Assembly (NCBI GenBank): GCA_964505325.1
Contig: CAZDHT010000090.1
Span: 1-17,163, forward strand
Direction: 5' to 3'
From: CAZDHT01 sp964505325
GTDB taxonomy: Bacteria > Planctomycetota > PUPC01
Length of the DNA: 17,163 nucleotides
The notes beneath the pieces are model-generated. The model saw nothing but the letters and a program-made list of their open reading frames with translations, was not told the DNA's origin and ran no database searches. The number at the start of each line of letters is the position of its first letter. Position 1 is the stretch's first letter. The translations under genes and the position numbers were made by a program. Shown here one piece after another: positions 1-7,629 of this stretch.

Positions 1-138
1 GTACGAGGACACCCCCCAGTCTCACATATTGTGGTAACTGGAGTCAAGTGCATAGCCCTTTTAGGCATTGATTCGTCATTACTCATTCGTCATTCCGCAC
101 TTACCGGGACAGACCGCGATGAACCTAGCGTTGTAGCA
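1..138. other. non-coding left edge downstream of the response regulator
   Basis: No reading frame here looks like a protein on either strand. The stretch lies 3' of the kinase/receiver operon and is visibly less GC-rich than the genes. It carries a 10-base direct repeat, part of a small hairpin, and a C-rich block near position 11. Read on the minus strand, that block is a G-run about 10 bases from the window edge. It could be a ribosome-binding region or a repeat fragment belonging to whatever follows, but this cannot be judged from here. Confidence 0.6.
71..94. repeat. 10-base direct repeat, two copies
   Basis: ATTCGTCATT occurs at 71-80 and again at 85-94, separated by 4 bases, so the period is 14. 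Both copies are exact. It could be a binding site for a regulator, a remnant of a dispersed intergenic repeat, or chance in an AT-richer spacer. Only the repetition itself is seen. Confidence 0.5.
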
Positions 139-143
139 CTAGG
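124..143 (-). other. small hairpin overlapping the receiver stop codon
   Basis: The minus strand can form a 7-bp stem (one G-U pair) with a 6-base loop, starting CCTAGTG and ending CGCTAGG. The TAG stop of the response regulator at 141-139 falls inside the left arm. No T-run follows it on the minus strand, so it does not meet the usual pattern of an intrinsic terminator. It may be an RNA-stability element or chance. Confidence 0.3.
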
Positions 144-510
144 TGCTGTCCGATTTACTCTTCTCAAGGAGTTTCTTGATGGTCTCCTTGAGTTCGGTAA
201 GGTCGGAGGTCTTGATCACGTACGCATCCGCCGACCAGCTAAGGAAGTTGTCCTTGTAGGACGCGTAGGCGGTGTTGAGGATGACCGGCAGCTTGTTGTG
301 CTGAGTGAGTATGCGGCCCATCGCCTCGATGCCGTCCATGCCGGGCATGCTGATGTCCATGACCACGATGTCGGGCTGAACCTTGCTGACCATCTCAACT
401 GCTTCGCGGCCGTCCTTCGCCAGTGCGACCTCGTAGCCGTCTGCCTGGAGTTCTCCCTGGTACAGCATGGCTTGATGCTCATCATCCTCGACCAACAGGA
501 TCTTGCTCAT
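139..510 (-). CDS. single-domain response regulator (CheY-like receiver)
   Basis: This 123-residue protein is one receiver domain with no output domain. Residues seen: acidic pair D9-D10, phospho-acceptor D52 (in VVMDISMPGMDG), switch T80 (VILNTAY) and K100 (YVIKTS). The start is the ATG at 510-508. It is preceded by a strong Shine-Dalgarno, AAGGAGG at 523-517, with a 6-base spacer, embedded in the end of the kinase gene. It overlaps the kinase stop by 4 nt (ATGA), so the kinase is almost certainly its phosphodonor. It could act as a phosphorelay intermediate or by binding a target protein; no target is visible in the window. An open frame continues upstream to 1056, but that part is a shadow of the kinase gene. 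Confidence 0.95.
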   Translation of the reverse strand: MSKILLVEDDEHQAMLYQGELQADGYEVALAKDGREAVEMVSKVQPDIVVMDISMPGMDGIEAMGRILTQHNKLPVILNTAYASYKDNFLSWSADAYVIKTSDLTELKETIKKLLEKSKSDST

Positions 511-3410
511 TGTGTGCCTCCTTGTGCGCCAACATCTGCCTCGTCTCCGGCTCCAGTCGAGCGCGCCTCGCTCTTCTCGAGCGCGGCCATGCGTTTGCGC
601 GATGTGACGGGGACGTCGGCAGGCAGACAGATGGTGAACGTGGTTCCGACCCCCAGTCTGCTCTTCACCTCGATGTCGCCGCCATGATCCACGATGATCT
701 TCTTGGTCACGGCCAGGCCGAGGCCGGTCCCGTCGGGGCGCGTGGTAAAGAAGGGATCGAACAGGTTGGGGATCATGTCTTCCGCTATGCCCTTGCCGGT
801 GTCGCTGATGTCGATCCAGATAAGCCCGTTCTCGAGCCGGCTGCTCACGCTGATCTGGCCGTCGGTGCCGATTGACTCGGCGGCGTTTTTCAGGATGTTC
901 AGCAGCGCTTGTTTGACCTGCTCCGCGTCGACCATGACGAGAGGCAGGCCGCGCTCCAACCGTTGGGACAGGGCAACGCCCAACGATGTGAGTTGGTCGT
1001 TCAGCAGAACGCAGGTGTTCTGGATGACCTGGTTGATCTTGGTCGGGCGTTTCCACGGGGCGGAGGGCTTGCTGAAGTCCATCACGTTGGCCAGGATCTT
1101 CTCGAGCCGCCGCACCTCCTCGATGATGATGTCGATGCTCCGCGCGCTGGGGTGGCCCGCGTCGAGCTGCCGCTTCATGCTCCGGGCGAAACCGCCAATG
1201 GTGACCAGCGGATTCCGGATCTCGTGGGCCACGTGCGCGGCCACCTCTCCCACGGCGGCGAGCTTCTCCGACTGCACCAGCTTGCCCTGGGTCTCGCGCA
1301 GCTCGCGGTAGGCTTCCTGCAGCTTGCCGATCTGCTTGTGCAGCGCGTCGTACGCCTCGGCGTTCTCGATGGCCAGGCCGACGTGGTTCGCAAAAATCAT
1401 CAACAGCTCGATCTGGTCCGCCGCGATCGGCTGGCCGGCATAGATGTTGTCCACGACGATGGCGCCGACCGCCTCGTCCTTGGCGATCAGCGGCACGCAG
1501 ACGAAGGCGTTGGCGCCGACGATCGACTGAAACTCCTCGCTGACCCGGTCGTCGTTGTAGGCATCAGTGACCTGGACGGGGGTTTTGTCGCGAACGGCGC
1601 GGACCACCAGCTCGTCGGAGTCGAGCGGGAACTTGAGCCGGGCCGCGATATGATACAGCGGCATCTCTTCATCGGGCCGGCCGTCATCGGCATCCCGCAG
1701 GAGCTCCTTGAGAGACTTGTTCTCCTCGCTCATCTGCTGCCAGATGCGGTACGCATCTTCCTGGTCTTTGGGGCCGATCGCGAGGCGGCCCTCCAGGCAG
1801 TTGGTGGCCTTGTTGACCATCAGCAGGACGGCGCGGTTGAAGCCCAGCGCGTGACCCGACGTCGTGCAGGTCAGCACAAGCCGCAGCAGCCGCTTCAGGT
1901 CGAGGGTCGTCTGCACCGCCTCGTTGACCTGCCTGAGCATCGAGAGCTGGTAGGCGTGCTCCACGGTCTGCGTGACGTCTTCGAGCATGATCATCGCGCA
2001 CTGCTGCGTGCTCAGGCCGACGGATGATACGTGAAGGTTGAACAGCCGGTCCACGACGGGCGGAATGACCCCCTTCACGTTCGGCATGGACGCCGGCTCG
2101 CCCGTATCCAGGACCGACCGGATGGTCTCCGCCAGGCCGCCCTCGCGCAGAAACCACGTGCTGAACATCTCAGTGATGTCTCTGCCGACCAGTTCGTCCT
2201 TGCTCTTCCCACGGAGCTTGCAGTACGTCTCGTTGACGATCTGCACCCGCATGTCCGTGTCGGTCACCACCAGCGCGGTGGGCATATTCGCAATGATGTT
2301 CTCATTGAACTCCTTGAGCAGCCGCGTCTCCTCGTACAGCCGCGCGTTCTCAATCGTCTGGGCGATCTGGGCGGCAAACGCTTCGAGTGCGCTCACGTCC
2401 TCCTCGTCAAAAGCGTCGGTCTCCCTGCACTCCACGTTGATCACGCCCAGCACGTTGTCGCCCGCCTTGATCGCCGTGCACAGCTCCGATCCCATTGCGG
2501 CCTCGCCGGGGAAGGCGATAACGCGCCGCGGCTCCTGAGACGCGTCATTGACCAGAATCGTCTGGCCTGTCGCCACACAGGCGCCCACGAGCCCGACGCC
2601 GATCTTCTGCCGGTATCCCACGGTAGTGAGCTCACGGTAGGCGCCCGCCTGCGCCATCAGCACCACGTCGCCCGCGCTGTCATCGACCAGAAAAACGCTG
2701 GCGTCGTAATAGCCGAAGTAATGGTGAATGGAGCTCGTGACGGAGTCGAGCACGTCGACCATGTCGAACTGCGCCATCGCCTTGCGGCTGATCTCGTCGA
2801 TGATGGCCAGCTTGCCGTGCCGTTTCTTGAGCTCGCTGAGATGCTTCTGCCGCTCGAGCGCCCCGGTGAACTGCTCCGCGATCAACTCAAGAAAGCTCAG
2901 GTTGTCCCCGGAGTAGTCCTGTTCCTCCCGGCTGGCAAGAATGAGAACGCCCACCACCCCTTCTCGGCCGATCATGGGGACGAGGGCGCAGGAACGCATG
3001 CCCTCGTAGGCGAGCTGCTCTTCCTCGGGGAAGGACCGTTCGCCGTCCAGCCGGCGGCGCACGTACGGATTGCGGGTTGTGACGACCGACAACACCGCAG
3101 AATCCGCCAGCGGGAAAGCCTGCCAGCGACCGTCGCCGGGCGAAGCACCCGAAGTACTGTCCCGGCTGGCGGAGGCGACGATCCTATAGATATTCCTGGG
3201 CCACTCGATGACCGCGACGGCAATCCGGTCAAACGACATGAAGCGGGCCACTTCGAACCCCACCACCTGGAGCACGCTGTCGAGGTCATCGCTCGACACA
3301 ATAGCGGTGGTCGTTCGGACCAGCGAGGCGAGCCGTTCAGACTTGTCCTGCAGCGCCCGCTCCAGATGCCCGACGACCTCCGCCATCGGATCGCCCCCCG
3401 GCTGGTCCAT
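507..3410 (-). CDS. soluble sensor histidine kinase (GAF-GAF-PAS-GAF-HisKA-HATPase)
   Basis: This 967-residue kinase has no membrane segment or signal peptide, so it should sense cytoplasmic cues. Rough order: GAF 36-181, GAF 200-356, PAS 362-482, GAF 500-683, short coiled coil 684-712, HisKA 712-780 and HATPase_c 820-931. The H-box is AHVAHEIRNP with phospho-acceptor H729. The N-box asparagines are N838 and N842. The G1 box is DTGKG (870-874), the F-box FDPFF (884-888) and the G2 box GTGLGL (894-899), so it looks catalytically complete. I chose the ATG at 3410 because GGAG lies 5 bases upstream. An in-frame ATG at 3437 would add 9 residues but has a weaker site. The ligand cannot be predicted; no haem- or phytochrome-type GAF cysteine was checked in detail. 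It is the first gene of a two-gene operon with the receiver and has its own likely promoter. Confidence 0.93.
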   Translation of the reverse strand: MDQPGGDPMAEVVGHLERALQDKSERLASLVRTTTAIVSSDDLDSVLQVVGFEVARFMSFDRIAVAVIEWPRNIYRIVASASRDSTSGASPGDGRWQAFPLADSAVLSVVTTRNPYVRRRLDGERSFPEEEQLAYEGMRSCALVPMIGREGVVGVLILASREEQDYSGDNLSFLELIAEQFTGALERQKHLSELKKRHGKLAIIDEISRKAMAQFDMVDVLDSVTSSIHHYFGYYDASVFLVDDSAGDVVLMAQAGAYRELTTVGYRQKIGVGLVGACVATGQTILVNDASQEPRRVIAFPGEAAMGSELCTAIKAGDNVLGVINVECRETDAFDEEDVSALEAFAAQIAQTIENARLYEETRLLKEFNENIIANMPTALVVTDTDMRVQIVNETYCKLRGKSKDELVGRDITEMFSTWFLREGGLAETIRSVLDTGEPASMPNVKGVIPPVVDRLFNLHVSSVGLSTQQCAMIMLEDVTQTVEHAYQLSMLRQVNEAVQTTLDLKRLLRLVLTCTTSGHALGFNRAVLLMVNKATNCLEGRLAIGPKDQEDAYRIWQQMSEENKSLKELLRDADDGRPDEEMPLYHIAARLKFPLDSDELVVRAVRDKTPVQVTDAYNDDRVSEEFQSIVGANAFVCVPLIAKDEAVGAIVVDNIYAGQPIAADQIELLMIFANHVGLAIENAEAYDALHKQIGKLQEAYRELRETQGKLVQSEKLAAVGEVAAHVAHEIRNPLVTIGGFARSMKRQLDAGHPSARSIDIIIEEVRRLEKILANVMDFSKPSAPWKRPTKINQVIQNTCVLLNDQLTSLGVALSQRLERGLPLVMVDAEQVKQALLNILKNAAESIGTDGQISVSSRLENGLIWIDISDTGKGIAEDMIPNLFDPFFTTRPDGTGLGLAVTKKIIVDHGGDIEVKSRLGVGTTFTICLPADVPVTSRKRMAALEKSEARSTGAGDEADVGAQGGTQ

Positions 3411-3490
3411 AGTATCTCCGCTGTTCAAGTCGCCCATACCTGGTCTCTGGCAACAGTGAAGCCTTTCCCTCCGCGCAGTACCCCTATAAG

Positions 3491-3518
3491 TTTATATCAT
3501 ATTTGCCGCGTCCGTCAA
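3491..3518 (-). promoter_or_regulatory. sigma70-like promoter for the kinase/receiver operon
   Basis: On the minus strand TTGACG (3518-3513) is followed after 16 bases by TATAAA (3496-3491). Transcription would start near 3484, giving a leader of roughly 75 nt to the preferred kinase start. It sits in the 98-125 nt gap after glgA, in the most AT-rich patch of that gap. A short inverted repeat, TATAA-AC-TTATA (3496-3485), overlaps the -10 box and could be an operator. The match is by eye only; base composition argues against chance but does not prove activity. Confidence 0.5.
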
Positions 3519-3535
3519 TGAAATCTGCCGATCGC

Positions 3536-5017
3536 CTACGCGCTCCCCCGACCCTTGGCCAGGGCCTTCTCGTACAAGGCCACGTATTCCGCCGCGCTGC
3601 GGCGCCACGACCAGTCCTGGGCCATTCCGTGGGCGATCACCTTCTCCCAGTCACCCGGCCTCGCATATGTCTCGACGGCGCGCTCGATCGCGATCAGCAG
3701 CTCGACCGGGTTGTACCTCTCGAACACAAAGCCCGTGGCGGTGCCCGCCGACAGCGTCTCGGGGTCACAATCCACAACCGTGTCGGCCAGGCCGCCCGCC
3801 GCTCGCACCACCGGCACGGCGCCGTACTTCAGGCTATACAACTGGTTCAGCCCGCACGGCTCGTAGTGCGAGGGCATCAGGAACATGTCACAGCCCGCCT
3901 CGATCTCGTGTGCGAGCCGATTGTCGAACGTCAGATTAACCGCCAGTTGGTCGGGGTACTTCTGCGCGGCCGCCGCGAACAGGTCGTGGTACTTCTTGTC
4001 CCCCGTGCCCAGCAGCACCATCTGCACGCCGAGAGCCATGATGTCATCGAGCGCGATCCCCAAGATGTCGAACCCCTTCTGCGGGGTCAGGCGCGATATC
4101 AGGCCGAGCAGCGGCGTGCCCTCGCGCTCGGGCAAGTTCTGCGACGCCAGCAACGCCTTCTTGCATGCGGCCTTGCCGGACAAGTCGTCCGCGAAGTACT
4201 TCGCGGGAATCAGATCGTCGAGCTCCGGATCCCATACGCTGTAGTCGACCCCGTTCACGATGCCGTACAGGTCGTCCGACCTCTTGATGAGGACGCCCTC
4301 GAGGCCGCAGCCGAACTCCTCGGTCTGGATTTCCTTCGCGTACCGGCGGCTTACCGTGTTCAGCACGTCCGCAAAAACCAGCCCCCCTTTCAGGAAGCTG
4401 AGCTTCCCGTAGAACTCGAGTTGGCGCCAGTTGAACAACTCCCAGTCCAGCCCGGTCAGCTTCATGTCCCAGTGCCAGAAGAGGCCCTGATAGCCCAGGT
4501 TGTGAACTGTAAAGAGTGTGCGGGCGCGTGAAGCCGCCCTGCCCTTTGCGTATAGCGTCTTGACGTAGACCGGCACCAGCCCCGTCTGCCAGTCGTTGCA
4601 GTGAACGACGTCGGGTTCGATGCCGAGCGCTTCCACCGCCTCCAAAGCTGCCCTGGAAAGGAATACGAACCGCTCGCAGTTGTCCCTGTAATCGGCCCGG
4701 GTCTCTGGCTCGACGTATAGCTCCTCCCGGTCGTAGTAGTCGTCGTTCCCGATCAAAAGCACGCGTACTTCCGAACGCTCCAGCCGACTCTCAAAGACCC
4801 GGCCCGTCACGATCCGGTCCATGATGGGCACAGAGACGGTCTTGCCCGTGTCGGCGATCTCCTGTCCGCACTGCCTGGCGCGACGGTAAAACGGCAGGAT
4901 GACGGTAACCGTATGTCCCAGTTCGGCAATGAAGCCCGGAAGCGAGCCAGCCACGTCGGCGAGGCCGCCGGTCTTGGCAAACGGTGTGACCTCCGGGGAC
5001 ATGTATACGATGTTCAT
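3536..5017 (-). CDS. glgA: glycogen synthase, ADP-glucose type (GT5)
   Basis: This 493-residue protein transfers glucose from ADP-glucose to the non-reducing end of alpha-1,4-glucan. It has the two-domain GT-B layout. The N-terminal KTGGLADV motif (K15-V22) binds the ADP-glucose phosphates. The starch-synthase catalytic domain contains HNLGYQG (172-178), and the C-terminal glycosyltransferase domain contains SRLTPQKG (308-315, R309 and K314). The conserved acidic residue is E386 in HYEPCGLNQ. Length is close to the usual 470-500. The ATG at 5017 is followed at once by the typical MNIVYMSPEVTPFAKTGG start. AGGA lies upstream at a spacing of 9. The gene is 42 nt downstream of the GalT-family gene, so it is probably co-transcribed with it. 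No glgC, glgB or glgP is in the window. Confidence 0.95.
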   Translation of the reverse strand: MNIVYMSPEVTPFAKTGGLADVAGSLPGFIAELGHTVTVILPFYRRARQCGQEIADTGKTVSVPIMDRIVTGRVFESRLERSEVRVLLIGNDDYYDREELYVEPETRADYRDNCERFVFLSRAALEAVEALGIEPDVVHCNDWQTGLVPVYVKTLYAKGRAASRARTLFTVHNLGYQGLFWHWDMKLTGLDWELFNWRQLEFYGKLSFLKGGLVFADVLNTVSRRYAKEIQTEEFGCGLEGVLIKRSDDLYGIVNGVDYSVWDPELDDLIPAKYFADDLSGKAACKKALLASQNLPEREGTPLLGLISRLTPQKGFDILGIALDDIMALGVQMVLLGTGDKKYHDLFAAAAQKYPDQLAVNLTFDNRLAHEIEAGCDMFLMPSHYEPCGLNQLYSLKYGAVPVVRAAGGLADTVVDCDPETLSAGTATGFVFERYNPVELLIAIERAVETYARPGDWEKVIAHGMAQDWSWRRSAAEYVALYEKALAKGRGSA

Positions 5018-5059
5018 ACCCTTGATTCCTGCGTTAGTGCCGTAGACGCCGAGCGACCG

Positions 5060-6112
5060 CTATCGAACGGCCTCCCGCAGGTACTCGGCGCTGGTCTCCG
5101 GCGGCACCGGATTGATGTACAGCCCAGTCCCCCACTCGAAGCCCGCCACCCGGGTGAGCCGGGGTATGATCTCGATATGCCAGTGGTAGTGTTCGAGCCC
5201 GCCACCCTCGATGATGGGGGGCGGTCCCAGCGCACCGCGGAACACTTCCGCATCCTGGACCCTGAAAGGGGCCGAGTGCACGATGTAGTTGTACGGGGGC
5301 GCTTCGAGCGTCGCCTCCAGGCGCCGCAACGTGTCCAGCAGCACGGCGGCCAGGCGGTTGATCTGGTGAGAGGTGATCCGCTCGAACTGGGATTCGTGCC
5401 GCGTCGGGATCAGCCAGGTCTCAAATGGGAACCGCGACGCGAACGGCTCGAACACAAGGAAGTCCGGGTCGTCAATCACCACCCGAACGCCCTGCTCGTG
5501 CTCCTGGCGCACGATATCGCAGAAGATGCACCGTCCCCTGAAATTGTAGAACTCCAGCGCGCCGCGAAGCTCGCGAGCGATGACGTTGGGCACCACCGGC
5601 GTCACGATGAGTTGCGAGTGGCTGTGCTCCAGCGACGCGCCGGCGGCCGAGCCGACGTTCTTGAAGACGATTCCAAACTTGAACCGCGGATCGCCCATCA
5701 GATCGTTCAGCCGGTCTTTGTAGGCGCGGATCACGTCGGCAAAGCGCTCGGGAGACAAGCTCGTCGGCGAGACGATGTGCTCGGGGGCCTCGATGATGAT
5801 CTCGTGGGCGCCAATGCCCTGCATCCGGTCGTACATCCCGACGCCTTTCTTGTCGAGGTCACCCTCAATTCGCAGCGCGGGATACTTGTTCGACACGACG
5901 CGCACCCGCCAGCCGGGGGTGTCAGGTTGCGTACCGGGCTCGCGATAGGCCAGCACCTCGGGCGGGGTCTTATCCTCGTGCCCTTCATCGAACGGGCAGA
6001 ACCCGCCCCTGGGCGTGGTTGGCTCGTGGTGAAAGTCCGACGGCCGGCTCGCCCGTTCCGCCGCGATGATGTTCCATCGCCCCAGGATCGGATCACGGCG
6101 CAGTTCCGGCAT
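5060..6112 (-). CDS. GalT-family nucleotidylyltransferase (galactose-1-P uridylyltransferase or ADP-glucose phosphorylase)
   Basis: This 350-residue HIT-superfamily protein opens with the usual MPELRRDPILGRWNII motif. The nucleophile region is GASLEHSHSQ (H163-S-H165, Q167), where classical GalT has HPH. A second histidine cluster, HYHWH, is at 308-312. The zinc site is altered: CPFD (39-42) stands where relatives usually have CPFC, with another CxxC at 195-198 and H103 in GAHE. The family moves a nucleotidyl group through a covalent histidine intermediate. Members with an HSH-type site include, to my recollection, the Arabidopsis ADP-glucose phosphorylase, so UDP-hexose specificity is not assured. 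The ATG at 6112 has GGAG 8 bases upstream. The open frame runs back to a GTG at 6202 with no ribosome site, which I reject. Its closest partner is glgA, 42 nt downstream. Confidence 0.88.
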   Translation of the reverse strand: MPELRRDPILGRWNIIAAERASRPSDFHHEPTTPRGGFCPFDEGHEDKTPPEVLAYREPGTQPDTPGWRVRVVSNKYPALRIEGDLDKKGVGMYDRMQGIGAHEIIIEAPEHIVSPTSLSPERFADVIRAYKDRLNDLMGDPRFKFGIVFKNVGSAAGASLEHSHSQLIVTPVVPNVIARELRGALEFYNFRGRCIFCDIVRQEHEQGVRVVIDDPDFLVFEPFASRFPFETWLIPTRHESQFERITSHQINRLAAVLLDTLRRLEATLEAPPYNYIVHSAPFRVQDAEVFRGALGPPPIIEGGGLEHYHWHIEIIPRLTRVAGFEWGTGLYINPVPPETSAEYLREAVR

Positions 6113-6234
6113 CCCGCAATCTCCAGCCAGTCGGGTCAGGCGACGAAATACGCGGGTCAGCAGGCATATATTCTCGGTTATCTCCCCAGCCAGTTCAAAC
6201 ACAATTAGGGAGGCAACAGCCGGCGACGCGGGGC

Positions 6235-7509
6235 TCAGTCGGGCAGTTCGCCGGGGATGACCGCACCATGCTGCCGCAGCAGGTCATGGATTTGCGCCAT
6301 CGGCAATCGCTCAGCGTCGCAGCCTTCTCGGGCAGACAGCGCGGCCATCGCGCCGGCTGCCTGGCCCGTCGCCATGCACGTCGCCTGCACGCGGTATGCC
6401 GAATTGGCCAGTTGGTCGCCCGAGATACAGCGGCCCGCGACGATGACGCCGTCGACACCCTCGGGCAGCATGGCACCACGGGGGATCGTGGGCACGATGC
6501 CTTCGTCCAGCGCCCACCCCTTGATGCCGTGAGGCAAGTGCAGGTCGATCGGGTAGAAGCTGTAGCAGACCGCGTCGTCCCACAGCCGTCCGCCGGTGTA
6601 ATCGTCGAGCGCAATCGTCTTCCGGCCGCGGATGGTGACCGTCTCGCGGATGCCGCACTCGGGGGCGACGCAGGTGAAGTGGAAGTTCTCCAGCCCCGGC
6701 TGGGCGCGGAAGAAGCGATAGAGCCGCATCAGCGCCCGCCTGCCCTCTATCTCCGCCTCGGTCTTACCTTCGCTGGTCTCGGCGTCAATGTCGCAAACGT
6801 GCGTCCGGTTCCCGCCGTACGTACCCAGCCACGCCCGGGCCGGCGGGTCGCTCCAGCCGAAGTCCTCGATGTGCACCTCGCCGCGCTCGATCGCCGCCGC
6901 CGCGGCCGACTCAATCGCGCCCATATCGAGGTCCTCGAACCGGTATCCCGCCCCGTGCGCGACGATCGTGCCCGGCTGCAGCTCTTCATGACGGACCACG
7001 TCGCACCCGGCCAACTGTGCGGCGTTGGCGTCGCCCGTGCAGTCGACGAGCATCTTCGCCGTCACGTCGTGCAGCCCCTCCTTGCCGCACAACGTCAACG
7101 TCCAGCCGCCATCGGCCCGTTCCACGGCGCCGAGCATCGTATGGAAGAGCAGCGTAGCTCCCGACTCGAGAACACACTCGTCGGCCAACGCCGCGAACAA
7201 CGCCATGTCCACCCGAATATGGTGGATCCAGTGCTTCCCGCCGTGGTCCCGCTCGAAGTCCGCCAGCTTCTCGCCGGCCAAGTCGACCGTGGCACGCACC
7301 AAGTCCCATCCGATCCCGGCGATGACCTGCTTGCCGTGCGCATGGAACAGGGCGGGGTAGTTCACCCCGGCCGAGGTAATCTGCCCGCCGAGGACACCCG
7401 TCTTCTCGACCAGCAACGTTTTCGCGCCGGCGCGGGCCGCCTGCACCGCCGCACAGATCCCCGCCGGCCCGCCGCCGATCACGGCAACGTCGAACTCCTT
7501 TTCTCTCAT
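6235..7509 (-). CDS. FAD-dependent oxidoreductase (FAD_oxidored family)
   Basis: This 424-residue cytoplasmic flavoprotein has an N-terminal Rossmann dinucleotide fold: VAVIGGGPAG (8-17), with acidic E35 closing the second strand to bind the adenine ribose. Further family marks are VLGGQITSAG (39-48), DCTGDAN (157-163), GIRETVTIRG (286-295) and the C-terminal FAD-binding GVIVAGRCISG (354-364). This pattern fits the FAD_oxidored family (PF12831), whose substrates are mostly unknown. I chose the ATG at 7509, directly before the fold, with AGGAG 10 bases upstream. The frame stays open to a GTG at 7584, but that extension is low-complexity and precedes the natural start of the domain. It has a 120-nt gap upstream and a 122-nt gap before the GalT gene, so it may be a separate unit. 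No ferredoxin or NAD(P)H partner is visible. Confidence 0.9.
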   Translation of the reverse strand: MREKEFDVAVIGGGPAGICAAVQAARAGAKTLLVEKTGVLGGQITSAGVNYPALFHAHGKQVIAGIGWDLVRATVDLAGEKLADFERDHGGKHWIHHIRVDMALFAALADECVLESGATLLFHTMLGAVERADGGWTLTLCGKEGLHDVTAKMLVDCTGDANAAQLAGCDVVRHEELQPGTIVAHGAGYRFEDLDMGAIESAAAAAIERGEVHIEDFGWSDPPARAWLGTYGGNRTHVCDIDAETSEGKTEAEIEGRRALMRLYRFFRAQPGLENFHFTCVAPECGIRETVTIRGRKTIALDDYTGGRLWDDAVCYSFYPIDLHLPHGIKGWALDEGIVPTIPRGAMLPEGVDGVIVAGRCISGDQLANSAYRVQATCMATGQAAGAMAALSAREGCDAERLPMAQIHDLLRQHGAVIPGELPD

Positions 7510-7604
7510 CCGAGCGTCGCTCCTTTCATCGTGACACTTCAGCCATTTGAAGCCTTGCGGTGCAATTTGAGCGCCGCCTGCCACTCCCGCATCTGCACGT
7601 CCAG

Positions 7605-7616
7605 CGCCACGTGGCG
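7605..7616. other. perfect 12-base palindrome in the toroid/oxidoreductase gap
   Basis: CGCCACGTGGCG is an exact 12-base palindrome with no loop. It lies 14 bases after the stop of the second toroid gene and about 95 bases before the oxidoreductase start. The dyad could be a regulator site for the oxidoreductase gene. No T-run follows, so it is not a terminator. In GC-rich DNA a chance origin is possible. Confidence 0.3.
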
Positions 7617-7629
7617 AAGCTCAACCGGG

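Noticed and set aside
124..143. Intrinsic terminator for the kinase/receiver operon
   Set aside because: The hairpin is short, overlaps the stop codon and is not followed by a T-run on the minus strand.
511..1056. N-terminal extension of the response regulator
   Set aside because: The stretch is out of frame with, and fully inside, the kinase coding sequence. The receiver begins at 510 with a strong ribosome site.
6113..6202. GTG start at 6202 adding 30 residues to the GalT-family protein
   Set aside because: No ribosome-binding site precedes it, whereas the ATG at 6112 has GGAG 8 bases upstream and is followed directly by the family's usual N-terminus.
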